Source of the DNA: Lachnospiraceae bacterium
GTDB lineage: Bacteria; Bacillota; Clostridia; Lachnospirales; Lachnospiraceae
Assembly: GCA_029053015.1 (NCBI GenBank)
Contig: JAIDHX010000034.1
Location: 62,001 to 126,000, forward strand
DNA: 64,000 bases
Direction: 5' to 3'
Below, in pieces: positions 8,455 through 16,898 of this stretch. The notes beneath the pieces were generated by a model, which saw only the letters and a program-made list of their open reading frames with translations, did not search any database and was not told where the DNA came from. Positions within the stretch are counted from its first letter, which is position 1. Each line of letters opens with the position of its first letter. Both the position numbers and the translations under genes were made by a program.

Positions 8455-9072
8455 TTAATCCAACAAAAATTTCTCCGTATTCGGATACCAACTTAATATG
8501 GCTATAACATCTGCATGGTCTGTTACAGAAGAAACAATAATTTCCTCATCTCCCATAAAGCAAAAACAGCCATCTGGTATAGTTTCTAAATTCTCTATTG
8601 GAATATCCAGCCATTGACCATCCTGAATGCCCCAAAGCTGTATTTCCTGCGTTACGATTCCTTGATACATAGTAGTTCCGATAAATAATATTTTACTTTG
8701 TCCAATGCTTGTCTGAACACAATCTATAGCCACATTATCTGCATTAAACTCTTTATAAGCTATCTTTTTTAATGAATCTGCTTCCAAAAGGATAGCTGCG
8801 GTTTTATCTAATCCGGCAACATGAGAGGTGTTCAGAATTTTGCACAGTACAAATATTTCGTTTGCATCTTTCTGTGAGAAGTGTCCGCAATAAATTCGGT
8901 CTATCACAATATCTTCCCAGCTGATATTCCCATCTTCATAACTTTCCATTAATGTTTGCAAAATATATTCGTTAAATTCTGAAAATGTACTCCTGTCATC
9001 CGCTGTTTTACCGCAGCTTACAAATAAAAATATACATGTTACCATGAAAACAAGTACATTTAATTTCTTCAT
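8455..9072 (-). CDS. Putative lipoprotein, last gene of the sigma-factor operon
   Basis: A 205-residue lipoprotein of unrecognised family. The start at 9072 follows GGGAGG and gives a lipoprotein signal peptide with lipobox FVSC (Cys about residue 20). The mature part is predicted to be beta-rich and extracytoplasmic. It begins 16 bases after the anti-sigma-like gene, so the three genes sigma, membrane protein and lipoprotein form one operon. It may take part in signal sensing or be the regulated output. No function is assigned. Confidence 0.7.
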   Translation of the reverse strand: MKKLNVLVFMVTCIFLFVSCGKTADDRSTFSEFNEYILQTLMESYEDGNISWEDIVIDRIYCGHFSQKDANEIFVLCKILNTSHVAGLDKTAAILLEADSLKKIAYKEFNADNVAIDCVQTSIGQSKILFIGTTMYQGIVTQEIQLWGIQDGQWLDIPIENLETIPDGCFCFMGDEEIIVSSVTDHADVIAILSWYPNTEKFLLD

Positions 9073-9088
9073 AAGAAATACCTCCCAA

Positions 9089-9727
9089 TTAATCTTTGAG
9101 TATATTGTCAATCAAAAACTGAATCTCTTTTTCCGACTGTTCCATGGCATTCCATTCATCCATATGGTCAGAGTTTTCAGGGTCAAATTCCACGTCAGTT
9201 GCATACATAATTGCATAAGTTGCATTTTCCGTTGCAAAAAGATAGCGGCCGATTCCGGCGATGCCGGATTGTTCAAATTCTTCCGCTGACATGCAATAGT
9301 CAGCATATTGGAATATATAAAAGAGCGTTCCCCGATATAATAACTCGTCGGATTCACCAATCGGTATTTGTGCGTCGTAAATAGATTTCACACAAAACTC
9401 CCACATAGTAGAATTGTACGGAACAAAAGTATCCTTAATCACCTCGTATCTGCCCTTCCAGCTATCGGGCAGAATGAGTGTTAGTCCAATTTCCTCCAGT
9501 ACTACTTTTTCCTGTTCTATCGGTACTTCGATAATGATTTCATGAGCAAAGGCTATTGCGCCTGCGCTAAAGCTGGAAACCATAAGAACCAAAGCCGCCA
9601 CGGCTGTTAAAAATTGTCGAATCCTTTTATGACGGCGCAGTACTGCATAATTAGGGATTATTTCTGCCTGTTGAACAAGTCTGTCATCCATATTTCCGAT
9701 ATGTTCTGAAAGTTGTTTTTTATTCAT
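9089..9727 (-). CDS. Single-pass membrane protein, likely anti-sigma factor
   Basis: 212 residues. The N-terminal about 35 are charged and cytoplasmic, a single membrane helix follows (about 37-60, FLTAVAALVLMVSSFSAGAIA), and the rest is an extracytoplasmic domain. The start codon overlaps the sigma-factor stop by 4 bases (ATGA), implying translational coupling. Gene order and topology are those of an anti-sigma factor that holds the ECF sigma at the membrane. No zinc-binding anti-sigma motif is visible, so the role is inferred from context. Confidence 0.65.
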   Translation of the reverse strand: MNKKQLSEHIGNMDDRLVQQAEIIPNYAVLRRHKRIRQFLTAVAALVLMVSSFSAGAIAFAHEIIIEVPIEQEKVVLEEIGLTLILPDSWKGRYEVIKDTFVPYNSTMWEFCVKSIYDAQIPIGESDELLYRGTLFYIFQYADYCMSAEEFEQSGIAGIGRYLFATENATYAIMYATDVEFDPENSDHMDEWNAMEQSEKEIQFLIDNILKD

Positions 9728-10281
9728 ACTTCAAATCCCTCTCTTTCTAAGTGTTTTCTTAACTTCTGACGCATTTCGTATAACATGGATTTTACTTTAC
9801 TTTGTGTAAATCCTGTGCGCTCACAAATGTTTTCGATAGAGTCAAAATACCAATAGCGTCTAATAAAAATATTTCTCTTTTCTTCGCTCTGACGCCAAAG
9901 GAATTTATCAATCGTGCTTTCTATGCGTCTTGCTTCAATTTCCGATTCCACACTTTCTGTTCCGGATATACAATCGCCCAGTTCCTCTAAAGATGTAATT
10001 GCAGCGGGATTTCTTTTTGAGGCAGAAATGTATTCATATTTTTTCAATGCCAGATTTCTCGTAATTCTACTGATAAAGGCAGAGAATCTGTTCGGGCGTT
10101 CGTCCGGAATCACGTTCCATACAGCAAAATATGTGTCATTCACACATTCCTCGCTATCTTCGCAGCTTGAAAGAATATTCTTAGCGATATGTGTGCATAG
10201 TCTGCCGTATTTTAGAGAAGTTTCCTTGATGGCTTCTTCCTTTCGTTCCCAGTATAGTTCTATAATTTTCTTATCATCCAT
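9724..10281 (-). CDS. ECF-type RNA polymerase sigma factor
   Basis: 185 residues. Region 2 contains a core-binding helix and a -10-recognition helix (RFSAFISRITRNLALKKYEY). Region 4 has a helix-turn-helix (ENICERTGFTQSKVKSMLYE) before a basic C-terminus. The start at 10281 (MDDKKI) follows AGGGA by about six bases; the ATG 18 bases upstream lies before that site and is rejected. It is first in an operon with a membrane anti-sigma and a lipoprotein. ECF sigma factors usually activate their own promoter. A 17-bp palindrome lies just upstream. Confidence 0.85.
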   Translation of the reverse strand: MDDKKIIELYWERKEEAIKETSLKYGRLCTHIAKNILSSCEDSEECVNDTYFAVWNVIPDERPNRFSAFISRITRNLALKKYEYISASKRNPAAITSLEELGDCISGTESVESEIEARRIESTIDKFLWRQSEEKRNIFIRRYWYFDSIENICERTGFTQSKVKSMLYEMRQKLRKHLEREGFEV

Positions 10282-10307
10282 ATGAGTTTCCCTCCCCATA
10301 TCTTTTT

Positions 10308-10324
10308 GTGAAAGCTGCTTTCAC
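10308..10324. promoter_or_regulatory. Perfect 17-bp palindrome upstream of the sigma operon
   Basis: GTGAAAG-CTG-CTTTCAC lies 27 bases before the sigma-factor start and overlaps a possible -10 box (TATAGT on the minus strand, 10323-10328). It could be an operator or a leader hairpin. No good -35 box was found. Confidence 0.45.
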
Positions 10325-10342
10325 TATACAAGTACGATTTTT

Positions 10343-11173
10343 TCACTGTAGGTTGTAAATATGATGAAAATCTTCTTTAAATTTCTTTGAAAAAATACAA
10401 TATAATGCAAGGCAGCCGCAAAAGAGCATTTTAGTATATCGAATTGTCATGCTGATTTCAGTGGAATATGGAGAAAGAAGCTGACTTCCCAACAAATTTC
10501 CCAGCATGTGTACCAATGCGCCTGCTAAAATGCTTCTTTTTGTTTTTATGTAAACATACGAAACAGCAAAGTTAAAAAGCATAACGCTCGGTATATACAT
10601 AATAGCATCGAATAAGGAATTTTGAAGCAAATCGTACTGTGCCTGTCCCGGTGTAAAATACCACGGCAAATGCCAGATTCCCCAAATAAAACCTAAAAGT
10701 AAAGTAGCCCTCGTAAACCCGAATCTGACAAACAATCTATCCAGAGCATAACCCCTCCACCCGAATTCTTCATTTAAGGGACCGGAAATAACAGAAAAGA
10801 ATAATACCAAAAACAGGTTTAACGGATTTTGTACAATTGCGTGAATATAATTCATTCCCGGCATTTCATAACCCAATAAATATACACCTAACCAAATTGC
10901 TGCAATCGAAATCAATGTGAAGAATAAAACGGTTAAGGCAAGCCATTTTATCCCCATATACCGGAAACTAAAACAACGCAAAAAATAATCTTTTCGCTGT
11001 TCTTTTGAATAAGTTAAAAATACAAGAAACAATGCGGTAACAGACGGTGCGCCACCGCCAAAATAAAATAGGAATGTTCCTAACGGGGTTCCCTCTATTC
11101 CCATAAAAACAGGGGCAAATCCAAATCCCCATGTCCATGCAAGCGTGATAATAAAAAACAGAACTAATTGCAT
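10343..11173 (-). CDS. CPBP family intramembrane metalloprotease
   Basis: 276 residues with about seven membrane helices. The family motifs are present: NEEFGWRGY (EExxxR) and FIWGIWHLPW (FxxxH), plus a late F-N-F-A-V-S-Y-V helix. CPBP (Abi/CAAX-like) proteins cleave membrane substrates and are common in bacteriocin immunity and signalling. It is the last gene of a LytTR-DUF3021-CPBP operon and overlaps the DUF3021 gene by 10 bases; AAAGGAGA precedes the start. The substrate is unknown. Confidence 0.85.
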   Translation of the reverse strand: MQLVLFFIITLAWTWGFGFAPVFMGIEGTPLGTFLFYFGGGAPSVTALFLVFLTYSKEQRKDYFLRCFSFRYMGIKWLALTVLFFTLISIAAIWLGVYLLGYEMPGMNYIHAIVQNPLNLFLVLFFSVISGPLNEEFGWRGYALDRLFVRFGFTRATLLLGFIWGIWHLPWYFTPGQAQYDLLQNSLFDAIMYIPSVMLFNFAVSYVYIKTKRSILAGALVHMLGNLLGSQLLSPYSTEISMTIRYTKMLFCGCLALYCIFSKKFKEDFHHIYNLQ

Positions 11174-11565
11174 TCCCGTCTCCTTTCCAGTTGTGCATTT
11201 ATATAGTCAATATCCTTTTTCACAACTACCATATCAAGAAAGTAAGCCGGAACATATACGATTGCTACATACACAAACGCCATCCACCAATTTGATTTAA
11301 AAAACCATTCGACAAAATATCCGTATAAGAAAACAAAAACAGAAACAGAAAAATATTCAATCATAATATTTATAACAGAATAAGTACATATGACTTGTTT
11401 TACCAAATGCTGAATGACAGTAACAAAAAAGGACAAAATAAAAATCTCAAACACAAGCATTATTTCCGGCGTCATTCCAATCAACAAAAATGATACGAAA
11501 AATACCACTAAAATTATGATTGCTGCGAATATAAATGTTTTTTTCAGAATTTCTTTTAACACCAT
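11164..11565 (-). CDS. DUF3021 family membrane protein
   Basis: 133 residues with four hydrophobic segments and a charged C-terminal tail (DYINAQLERRR). Length, topology and coupling to a LytTR regulator match DUF3021 proteins, thought to be membrane partners that modulate the LytTR factor. It overlaps the LytTR gene by 10 bases and the CPBP gene by 10 bases; GAAGGAGG precedes its ATG. The modulating role is family-level knowledge, not proven here. Confidence 0.75.
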   Translation of the reverse strand: MVLKEILKKTFIFAAIIILVVFFVSFLLIGMTPEIMLVFEIFILSFFVTVIQHLVKQVICTYSVINIMIEYFSVSVFVFLYGYFVEWFFKSNWWMAFVYVAIVYVPAYFLDMVVVKKDIDYINAQLERRRECN

Positions 11566-12002
11566 ACGGCCTCCTTCAAAATATTCTTAATACTTTTCAG
11601 ATAAGTTCTTGCAACAATCAGCTTTTCACCATTGAGCAATGTCGCTTCAAGCTGGCTGTTCATCAGCTGCCTTATGCTGTAAAGCATATCCACGTTTACC
11701 AGACAGGATTTACTGATTCGTATAATCCCTGCCTCTCTAAACGTTTCCTCCAATTCGTATAATTTTTTATCCGTCATATAGACTTCATCTTTCGTATATA
11801 AAAAAGTTTTTCTTTCCACTGATTCCACGTAGTATATATCCGATATATGCACTTGAAAAACTTTTCCTTTGCTATTACCACTGACCATAAAATCAAGAGA
11901 TTCAATCTTTTTAATCAGTTTTTTGGTTTTCGTATCCAATATGGGATATTCAATAATTACGGTTAATGGTTTGTCATCTATTTGTCTTGTCTCTATCTCC
12001 AT
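11556..12002 (-). CDS. LytTR-domain transcriptional regulator
   Basis: 148 residues. The N-terminal about 45 form a small domain and the C-terminal about 100 are a LytTR DNA-binding domain (HISDIYYVESVERKTFLYT, FIRISKSCLVNV-like core, LIVARTYLKSIKNIL end). There is no receiver domain, typical of the LytTR-DUF3021 pair. The start at 12002 follows GGAGGGAAGATC; the longer frame upstream lacks a site. It heads a three-gene operon and probably autoregulates it. Hairpin element E2 lies about 110 bases upstream. Confidence 0.8.
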   Translation of the reverse strand: MEIETRQIDDKPLTVIIEYPILDTKTKKLIKKIESLDFMVSGNSKGKVFQVHISDIYYVESVERKTFLYTKDEVYMTDKKLYELEETFREAGIIRISKSCLVNVDMLYSIRQLMNSQLEATLLNGEKLIVARTYLKSIKNILKEAVWC

Positions 12003-12110
12003 GATCTTCCCTCCACATGGTATCTTAACATAAAAAGAAATAAATAAAAGGCCAGTAAACATGATCTGCAAATATGGTAACATCAATTACAATTTTTTGC
12101 CGCGCTCAGC

Positions 12111-12245
12111 CGCCAGTGGAGCCCTATGTCTGTTCAGACCGTATAAAAACGCCGGCACTTGGCGAGGTCCTTTCGAGCCTAGTACCGCTGCGTTTTTATC
12201 CGAGCGAGAGCGCGTCTAAACAGACATAGGGCTCCACTCCCGGCG
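12111..12245 (-). repeat. Hairpin element E2 (inverted relative to E1)
   Basis: A 135-bp element. Outer arms 12115-12139 and 12214-12238 match at 24 of 25 positions and differ in sequence from the E1 arms except for the inner CAGAC/GTCTG. Read on the minus strand, the core aligns with E1: the unpaired CGCTCTCGCTC, stem ATAAAAACG/CGTTTTTAT, an inner GGTACT/AGTGCC stem, and the same apical loop TCGAAAGGACCTC. It lies between the LytTR operon and the solute-binding lipoprotein gene. Confidence 0.85.
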
Positions 12246-12309
12246 TGACTTACTGCAAGACCAAAATATTGTGACATACAGCAAAACTAAAATACCACAA
12301 CTCCTAAAA

Positions 12310-12342
12310 TATAGCGTAGAAGTTGCGCCAACTCTATGCTAT
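12310..12342. promoter_or_regulatory. 33-bp near-perfect palindrome upstream of the solute-binding lipoprotein
   Basis: TATAGCGTAG(A)AGTTG and CAACTCTATGCTATA are complementary at 14 of 15 paired positions around a CGC centre, with one bulged base. TATACT at 12340-12345 overlaps the right half and could be the -10 box. It is a candidate operator. The rest of the 12246-12398 gap shows nothing recognisable. Confidence 0.5.
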
Positions 12343-12398
12343 ACTGTAAATTGTAGACACACAGAGCGGATAAAAACACTTTAATGGAGAAACATAAT

Positions 12399-14156
12399 TT
12401 GAAGAAGAAAAAAGCAATCCGGCTGCTTGCGCTTCTGCTGGCATGTATTTTGCCGGTGTCGGGCTGTGCAGTGGGGAAGAAAGAGAATGAAAACAAATGT
12501 CCCTACGAAGAATTTATTGTGGTGGATGTATTCGACGATTTGGCAAACTTTCAGGGGATTCAGTCAGGGTGGTTTGCCAAGGTCGTAAAGGATAAATTTA
12601 ATATGGAACTGAATATCATAGCGCCCAATGTGGCGGGCGGCGGGGATACGCTGTATGAAATCCGTTCCGCGGCAGGTAATTTGGGGGATTTGCTGATTGT
12701 GAGTTCTGACAACGGCAATCTGGAGGAACTGGTGACGGCAGGACTTCTGATTGATATGAAAGATTACCTGAAGGACAAGGAAATTATGCAGTATGAGACT
12801 GCGATCAGGGAAATGAACAACCGCGTGTCGTCTGATGGAATTTATGCCATTCCGGCAGAGCTGTCCAGCAATTCGCCCCTGACGCCGAGTGAAACTGCGG
12901 AACTGACCTATGGGGCGTACCTCAGATGGGATGCCTATGCTCAGCTAGGGTTCCCTGAGATAGAAACCTTGGAGGATTTGCTTCCGATACTGAAGCAAAT
13001 GCAGGAATTGATTCCCCAAGGGGACACCGGCAATCCGACTTATGCTTTTTCCCTGTTTAAAGACTGGGACAGGTATATGATGAATAATGCCAAGCAGCCG
13101 GCATGTCTGTACGGTTATGATGAAATCGGATATGTGCTTGCCAGAGCGGACGGCAGCGATTACCAGAGCATTATGGATGAGGATTCCCTGTACATCAGGT
13201 CATTGAAATTTTTCTTTGCTGCCAATCAGTTAGGGCTGGTGGATCCGGATTCTCCTACGCAGAATTATGACAGTGTATTCACGAAATATATGAATGGGGA
13301 TATTCTTTTTTCCTTCTGGCCATGGCAGGGGCAGTCGGCTTACAATACGCTGGAGCATAAAGAAGAAGGCAGAGGCTTTATGCTGGCGCCCGTACAGGAT
13401 ACGGAGATTTTTTCTTATGGCTGTAAGGTGATGGGTAATCCACAGGCAGTGATTGCAATCGGGAGCAATGCGAAGGATCCGCAGAGACTCGCTGATTTTA
13501 TAAACTGGCTGTATTCCCCTGAAGGGATTTGGCTCAACAGTGCAAGGACGCAGGGCGGAACGGCGGGGCCGGAAGGGCTGACATGGGAAATGACAGCGGA
13601 AGGGCCTGTGCTGACAGAATTTGGCGTGCAGGCATTGCTTAGCGGCAATGCGGAAATGCCAGAGGAGTGGGGAGGCGGCATCTGGTCGGACGGTATATCG
13701 GCATTAAATTTTACTCCGGTTACGCATAATGATATTGCACCAAACGGGTATCCGTATGCTTATTTGATGTGGGATTCTGTCATTAACAGGGAAGTGACGG
13801 CACTGGACAGGTCGTGGCGGGAATACATGCATGCGGATTCCACGATGGAGTATCTTGCTCAAAACAATATGATGATAACTGCGCCGGGCTGTAACTATAC
13901 CATACCGATGGAGTCCTCTGAGATTTCTACAATGCGCAGCCAGTGTACGACAATCATTTTGGATTATTCGTGGAGAATGATTTTTGCCGAGGACGAGGAA
14001 GATTTTTATGCGCTTCTTGCTACTATGCAGGAAAAGGTAAAGAGTCTTGGATATGATGAGGTCTATGCCGTTGACCTTAAAAATGCGCTTGCACAAAATG
14101 AGGCAAGGCAGAGGTCGCTGGAGAAGTACGGCAGCAGGTCGGCTTTGGAGAATTAA
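12399..14156 (+). CDS. Extracellular solute-binding lipoprotein (ABC sugar-type), orphan
   Basis: About 585 residues. A basic N-terminus, hydrophobic helix and lipobox PVSGC define a lipoprotein signal peptide. The mature part is a large family 1 solute-binding protein of the kind that captures oligosaccharides in gut Firmicutes. The TTG at 12399 is preferred because GGAGA at 12386-12390 is well spaced; the in-frame ATG at 12384 lacks a site. No permease genes adjoin. The E1-E2 bracketed segment separates it from the response regulator gene, whose regulon it may once have shared. Confidence 0.75.
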   Translation: MKKKKAIRLLALLLACILPVSGCAVGKKENENKCPYEEFIVVDVFDDLANFQGIQSGWFAKVVKDKFNMELNIIAPNVAGGGDTLYEIRSAAGNLGDLLIVSSDNGNLEELVTAGLLIDMKDYLKDKEIMQYETAIREMNNRVSSDGIYAIPAELSSNSPLTPSETAELTYGAYLRWDAYAQLGFPEIETLEDLLPILKQMQELIPQGDTGNPTYAFSLFKDWDRYMMNNAKQPACLYGYDEIGYVLARADGSDYQSIMDEDSLYIRSLKFFFAANQLGLVDPDSPTQNYDSVFTKYMNGDILFSFWPWQGQSAYNTLEHKEEGRGFMLAPVQDTEIFSYGCKVMGNPQAVIAIGSNAKDPQRLADFINWLYSPEGIWLNSARTQGGTAGPEGLTWEMTAEGPVLTEFGVQALLSGNAEMPEEWGGGIWSDGISALNFTPVTHNDIAPNGYPYAYLMWDSVINREVTALDRSWREYMHADSTMEYLAQNNMMITAPGCNYTIPMESSEISTMRSQCTTIILDYSWRMIFAEDEEDFYALLATMQEKVKSLGYDEVYAVDLKNALAQNEARQRSLEKYGSRSALEN

Positions 14157-14177
14157 TTTGAAAGGCATGGAGTAAAA

Positions 14178-15149
14178 ATGAATTACGTTGTACTTGATTT
14201 GGAATGGAATCAGGGTCTGGATAAGAAAAAGAAAGACAAGTGGAAAAATCAGCCCAATTTTGAAATCATTGAAATCGGAGCGGTGCGTTTAGATAACGAC
14301 AGGGCGTTTACAGAAAAATTCAGCAGACTGATAAAGCCGCAGATATACCGAAAGCTCCATCATGTTGCAAAAAAGATGCTCCATATAAAGATGGAGGAAC
14401 TGCAGAAAGAAAAGACTTTTGCGGAGGTTATGTCAGACTTTCTCGAATGGTGCGGGGAGGACTATATTTTCTGCACATGGGGACCGCTTGATTTATCCGA
14501 GCTGCAGAGCAATATGCAGTATTACGGCATGAAGGCATTGGAGGATGGACCGATTCGTTTTCTGGATGTGCAGAAGTTGTTCAGTCTGGCTTATGACGAC
14601 GGAAAAAGCCGCTGTGCGTTGGAAACGGCAATAGATTTTCTTGAGATTGAAAAGGATATTCCGTTTCACAGGGCGTTCAGTGATGCTTATTATACGGGGA
14701 AGGTGCTGGCAAGAGTGCCGGAGCGGTTTTATCAAAATTATTCCTATGATGTGTATCACCCGCCAAAGACTGAGGAAGAAGAGATTCATGTGGTCTTTGA
14801 AGGCTATGCGAAAAGTATTTTCCGCATATTTCCTGACAAACAGGCAGCGTTGGAAGATAAAGAAGTCATCAGCACTAAATGTTATCTATGCCATAAAAGC
14901 CTGAGAAAAGTAATCCGTTGGTTTACGCCAAACGGGAAGAATTTTTATTGTGTGGCGAAATGCAATCAGCATGGTTTTATGAAAGGCAAACTGCGAATCA
15001 AAAAGGCGGAGAGAAAAGGAGTTTATGTCATAAAAACAACAAAGTTGATTACACCGGCTGAAATGGAGGAAATTCGTCTGAAGCAGGAGCATGCCAGAAT
15101 GCTTCGCAATAAAAAGAAGCATTCTGACAGCTCTGCGCAGGAAAATTAA
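14178..15149 (+). CDS. DEDDh 3'-5' exonuclease with a C-terminal four-cysteine module
   Basis: 323 residues. The N-terminal about 180 are a DnaQ/RNase T-like exonuclease with the full DEDDh set: Asp7 and Glu9 (DLEW), Asp105 (WGPLD), His164 and Asp169 (HRAFSD). A C-terminal region has CYLC at 234-237 and CVAKC at 257-261, a probable zinc-binding knuckle, followed by a basic segment. This suits trimming of DNA or RNA 3' ends; whether substrate is RNA or DNA cannot be read. The 3' end overlaps the convergent carboxypeptidase gene by 4 bases. Confidence 0.8.
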   Translation: MNYVVLDLEWNQGLDKKKKDKWKNQPNFEIIEIGAVRLDNDRAFTEKFSRLIKPQIYRKLHHVAKKMLHIKMEELQKEKTFAEVMSDFLEWCGEDYIFCTWGPLDLSELQSNMQYYGMKALEDGPIRFLDVQKLFSLAYDDGKSRCALETAIDFLEIEKDIPFHRAFSDAYYTGKVLARVPERFYQNYSYDVYHPPKTEEEEIHVVFEGYAKSIFRIFPDKQAALEDKEVISTKCYLCHKSLRKVIRWFTPNGKNFYCVAKCNQHGFMKGKLRIKKAERKGVYVIKTTKLITPAEMEEIRLKQEHARMLRNKKKHSDSSAQEN

Positions 15150-16738
15150 TAATCATAATCGCGGAAGCGGTTAGGGCGTTTGGCTCTTCGGATTTTTCTT
15201 ACTCTTCTTGCTTTTTTGGCTTTTCTCTTCTGGCGCTGTTCCTCAAGCTCGCGATCTTCTTCCATCTCTTCCAGGCGGCGCGCACGGAGTTTTTGATACC
15301 GGTTACGCTTGCGGCGTGCGTGGAGCCAGCGGCTTCGCCCGCTGCGGTCTCTGGAGGAAAACTGATAGCTTTTCAGAAAAGCGCGAAGCACGATAATAAG
15401 GATAATGGCGCCTGCAGTGCCGACGATGCAGAGCAGAACTTTAATAATATTGATAAAGATAACCTTCTGTCCATTAGGAGCAGTCTCTTCTGCTGCATCT
15501 GACGGTGTGGATTCAAAGGCATAAGGATTGTCCGGCTGTTTTGCAAAATCCACGGACACCGAACCGATATACCAGTCGTGATACGTATAAGTAATGACTG
15601 CAGCCGTATTTTCTTCCCTTGTATCGTAGGAAATAGAATAAACAGCATCTGCAAAAGAAGCAGTTTTGGGAAGAACAATGCAGTCTGTCGTATTGAGGGA
15701 GAGAATCGGCTTGGAACTGCCGAAGATATCATGGCTGCTGTAAAAGAAACCGGCGTTGTCAATCTGAAACCGGGTTTCTGTCTTGGAGACGTTGAGACGG
15801 TCAAAATTGCCGAAGCCGTAATTGAAAAGCGCGATGGTATCGGTGTACTGATTGGGCGCTTCATCTGCCAGCACGACCGCAATCAATTTCATACCGTCTT
15901 TTTCGGCGCAGGAAACCAAAGCGCTTCTTGCCGCCATTGTGTAGCCGGTTTTGCTGCCTACCAGATATTCATAGGCGTAGGTCCTTCCGGCTAAAATTTG
16001 ATTTCGGGCATTTTCTATGATATGCTTCGGCTGTTTGTCCGTAGGGGGAAGATCCAGCCGTGTGGAGGAAGACATCCGGCATAACAGCTCATTGGCAAAA
16101 AAAGCGCGCCCGATAACCGCCAAATCATAGGCGGAGGTGTAGTGGTTTTCGTCGGGCAGTCCGTTAGGATTTACAAAATTGGAGTCCACGCAGCCGAGTT
16201 CTGCTGCCTTTTCATTCATCAGCACGGCAAAATCCTGCCATGTCGTTCCTGTGATATGTTCTGCGACGCCAAAAGCAGCTTCGTTTGCGGAAGCAATCAG
16301 TATGGCGTTTAAACATTGCTCCATGGTAAGCTCGTTGCCTTCGTCAAGCGCAATGTTGGAACTGTCTCTGGGAGTGTCGAAAATAGCGTCATGGGAAAAG
16401 GTGACGACTTCGTCTAAAGAGCAGTTCTCCACGGCAATCAGGCAGGTTAAAAGCTTGGTTGTGCTCGCCGGATAGAGTGGCTCGTGTATGTTTTTGGCAT
16501 AAAGAATTACGCCGTTTTCCGCATCGATTAAAATGGCGGATTGGGCGCTGACAACGGGTCCTTCGGGCCAGCCTGCGATAGCGTTGGTTTCTATGGGGAG
16601 GGCAGCGCGCTCTTCCACTTCGGGAAGAACAGGCAGCGCATATACCGTCCGGCAGTCGCAAAGCCACAGGAAGAGGAGTGCGAGAGCGGATAGGAAAGCA
16701 GCAGTTTTATGATGAAATCTGTACAATTTGCACAACAA
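15146..16738 (-). CDS. D-alanyl-D-alanine carboxypeptidase (DacF/PBP5-like) with long basic cytoplasmic tail
   Basis: A peptidase S11 enzyme trimming the terminal D-Ala of peptidoglycan stem peptides. After a signal sequence (about 1-34), the domain shows Ser92-x-x-Lys95 (STTK), Ser150-Ala-Asn152 and Lys263-Thr-Gly, followed by the PBP5-associated beta domain. A membrane helix near 435-460 anchors it. Beyond it lies a tail of about 75 residues extremely rich in Arg and Lys, which is unusual. The start is a TTG; another TTG at 16726 is equally possible since the AAAGG site sits very close. Confidence 0.85.
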   Translation of the reverse strand: MLCKLYRFHHKTAAFLSALALLFLWLCDCRTVYALPVLPEVEERAALPIETNAIAGWPEGPVVSAQSAILIDAENGVILYAKNIHEPLYPASTTKLLTCLIAVENCSLDEVVTFSHDAIFDTPRDSSNIALDEGNELTMEQCLNAILIASANEAAFGVAEHITGTTWQDFAVLMNEKAAELGCVDSNFVNPNGLPDENHYTSAYDLAVIGRAFFANELLCRMSSSTRLDLPPTDKQPKHIIENARNQILAGRTYAYEYLVGSKTGYTMAARSALVSCAEKDGMKLIAVVLADEAPNQYTDTIALFNYGFGNFDRLNVSKTETRFQIDNAGFFYSSHDIFGSSKPILSLNTTDCIVLPKTASFADAVYSISYDTREENTAAVITYTYHDWYIGSVSVDFAKQPDNPYAFESTPSDAAEETAPNGQKVIFINIIKVLLCIVGTAGAIILIIVLRAFLKSYQFSSRDRSGRSRWLHARRKRNRYQKLRARRLEEMEEDRELEEQRQKRKAKKARRVRKIRRAKRPNRFRDYDY

Positions 16739-16765
16739 CCTTTCGTATCAAAATTTACATAGGTA

Positions 16766-16793
16766 TTGACAGTATTCGTCTTATATTTATCAT
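16766..16793 (+). promoter_or_regulatory. Possible promoter for trmB
   Basis: TTGACA (16766-16771), a 16-base spacer and TATCAT (16788-16793) point towards trmB. The same AT-rich 160-base gap must also hold the divergent carboxypeptidase promoter, which was not pinned down. Confidence 0.4.
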
Positions 16794-16898
16794 ACACTAT
16801 TTTTCCCAAAAGCCAAAGCACTAATTTTTTAACTTTTCTTTTGCGGGAAAATGATATATACTAAAGCATCATAAAGGAAGAATATGGTGAAATAAAAT

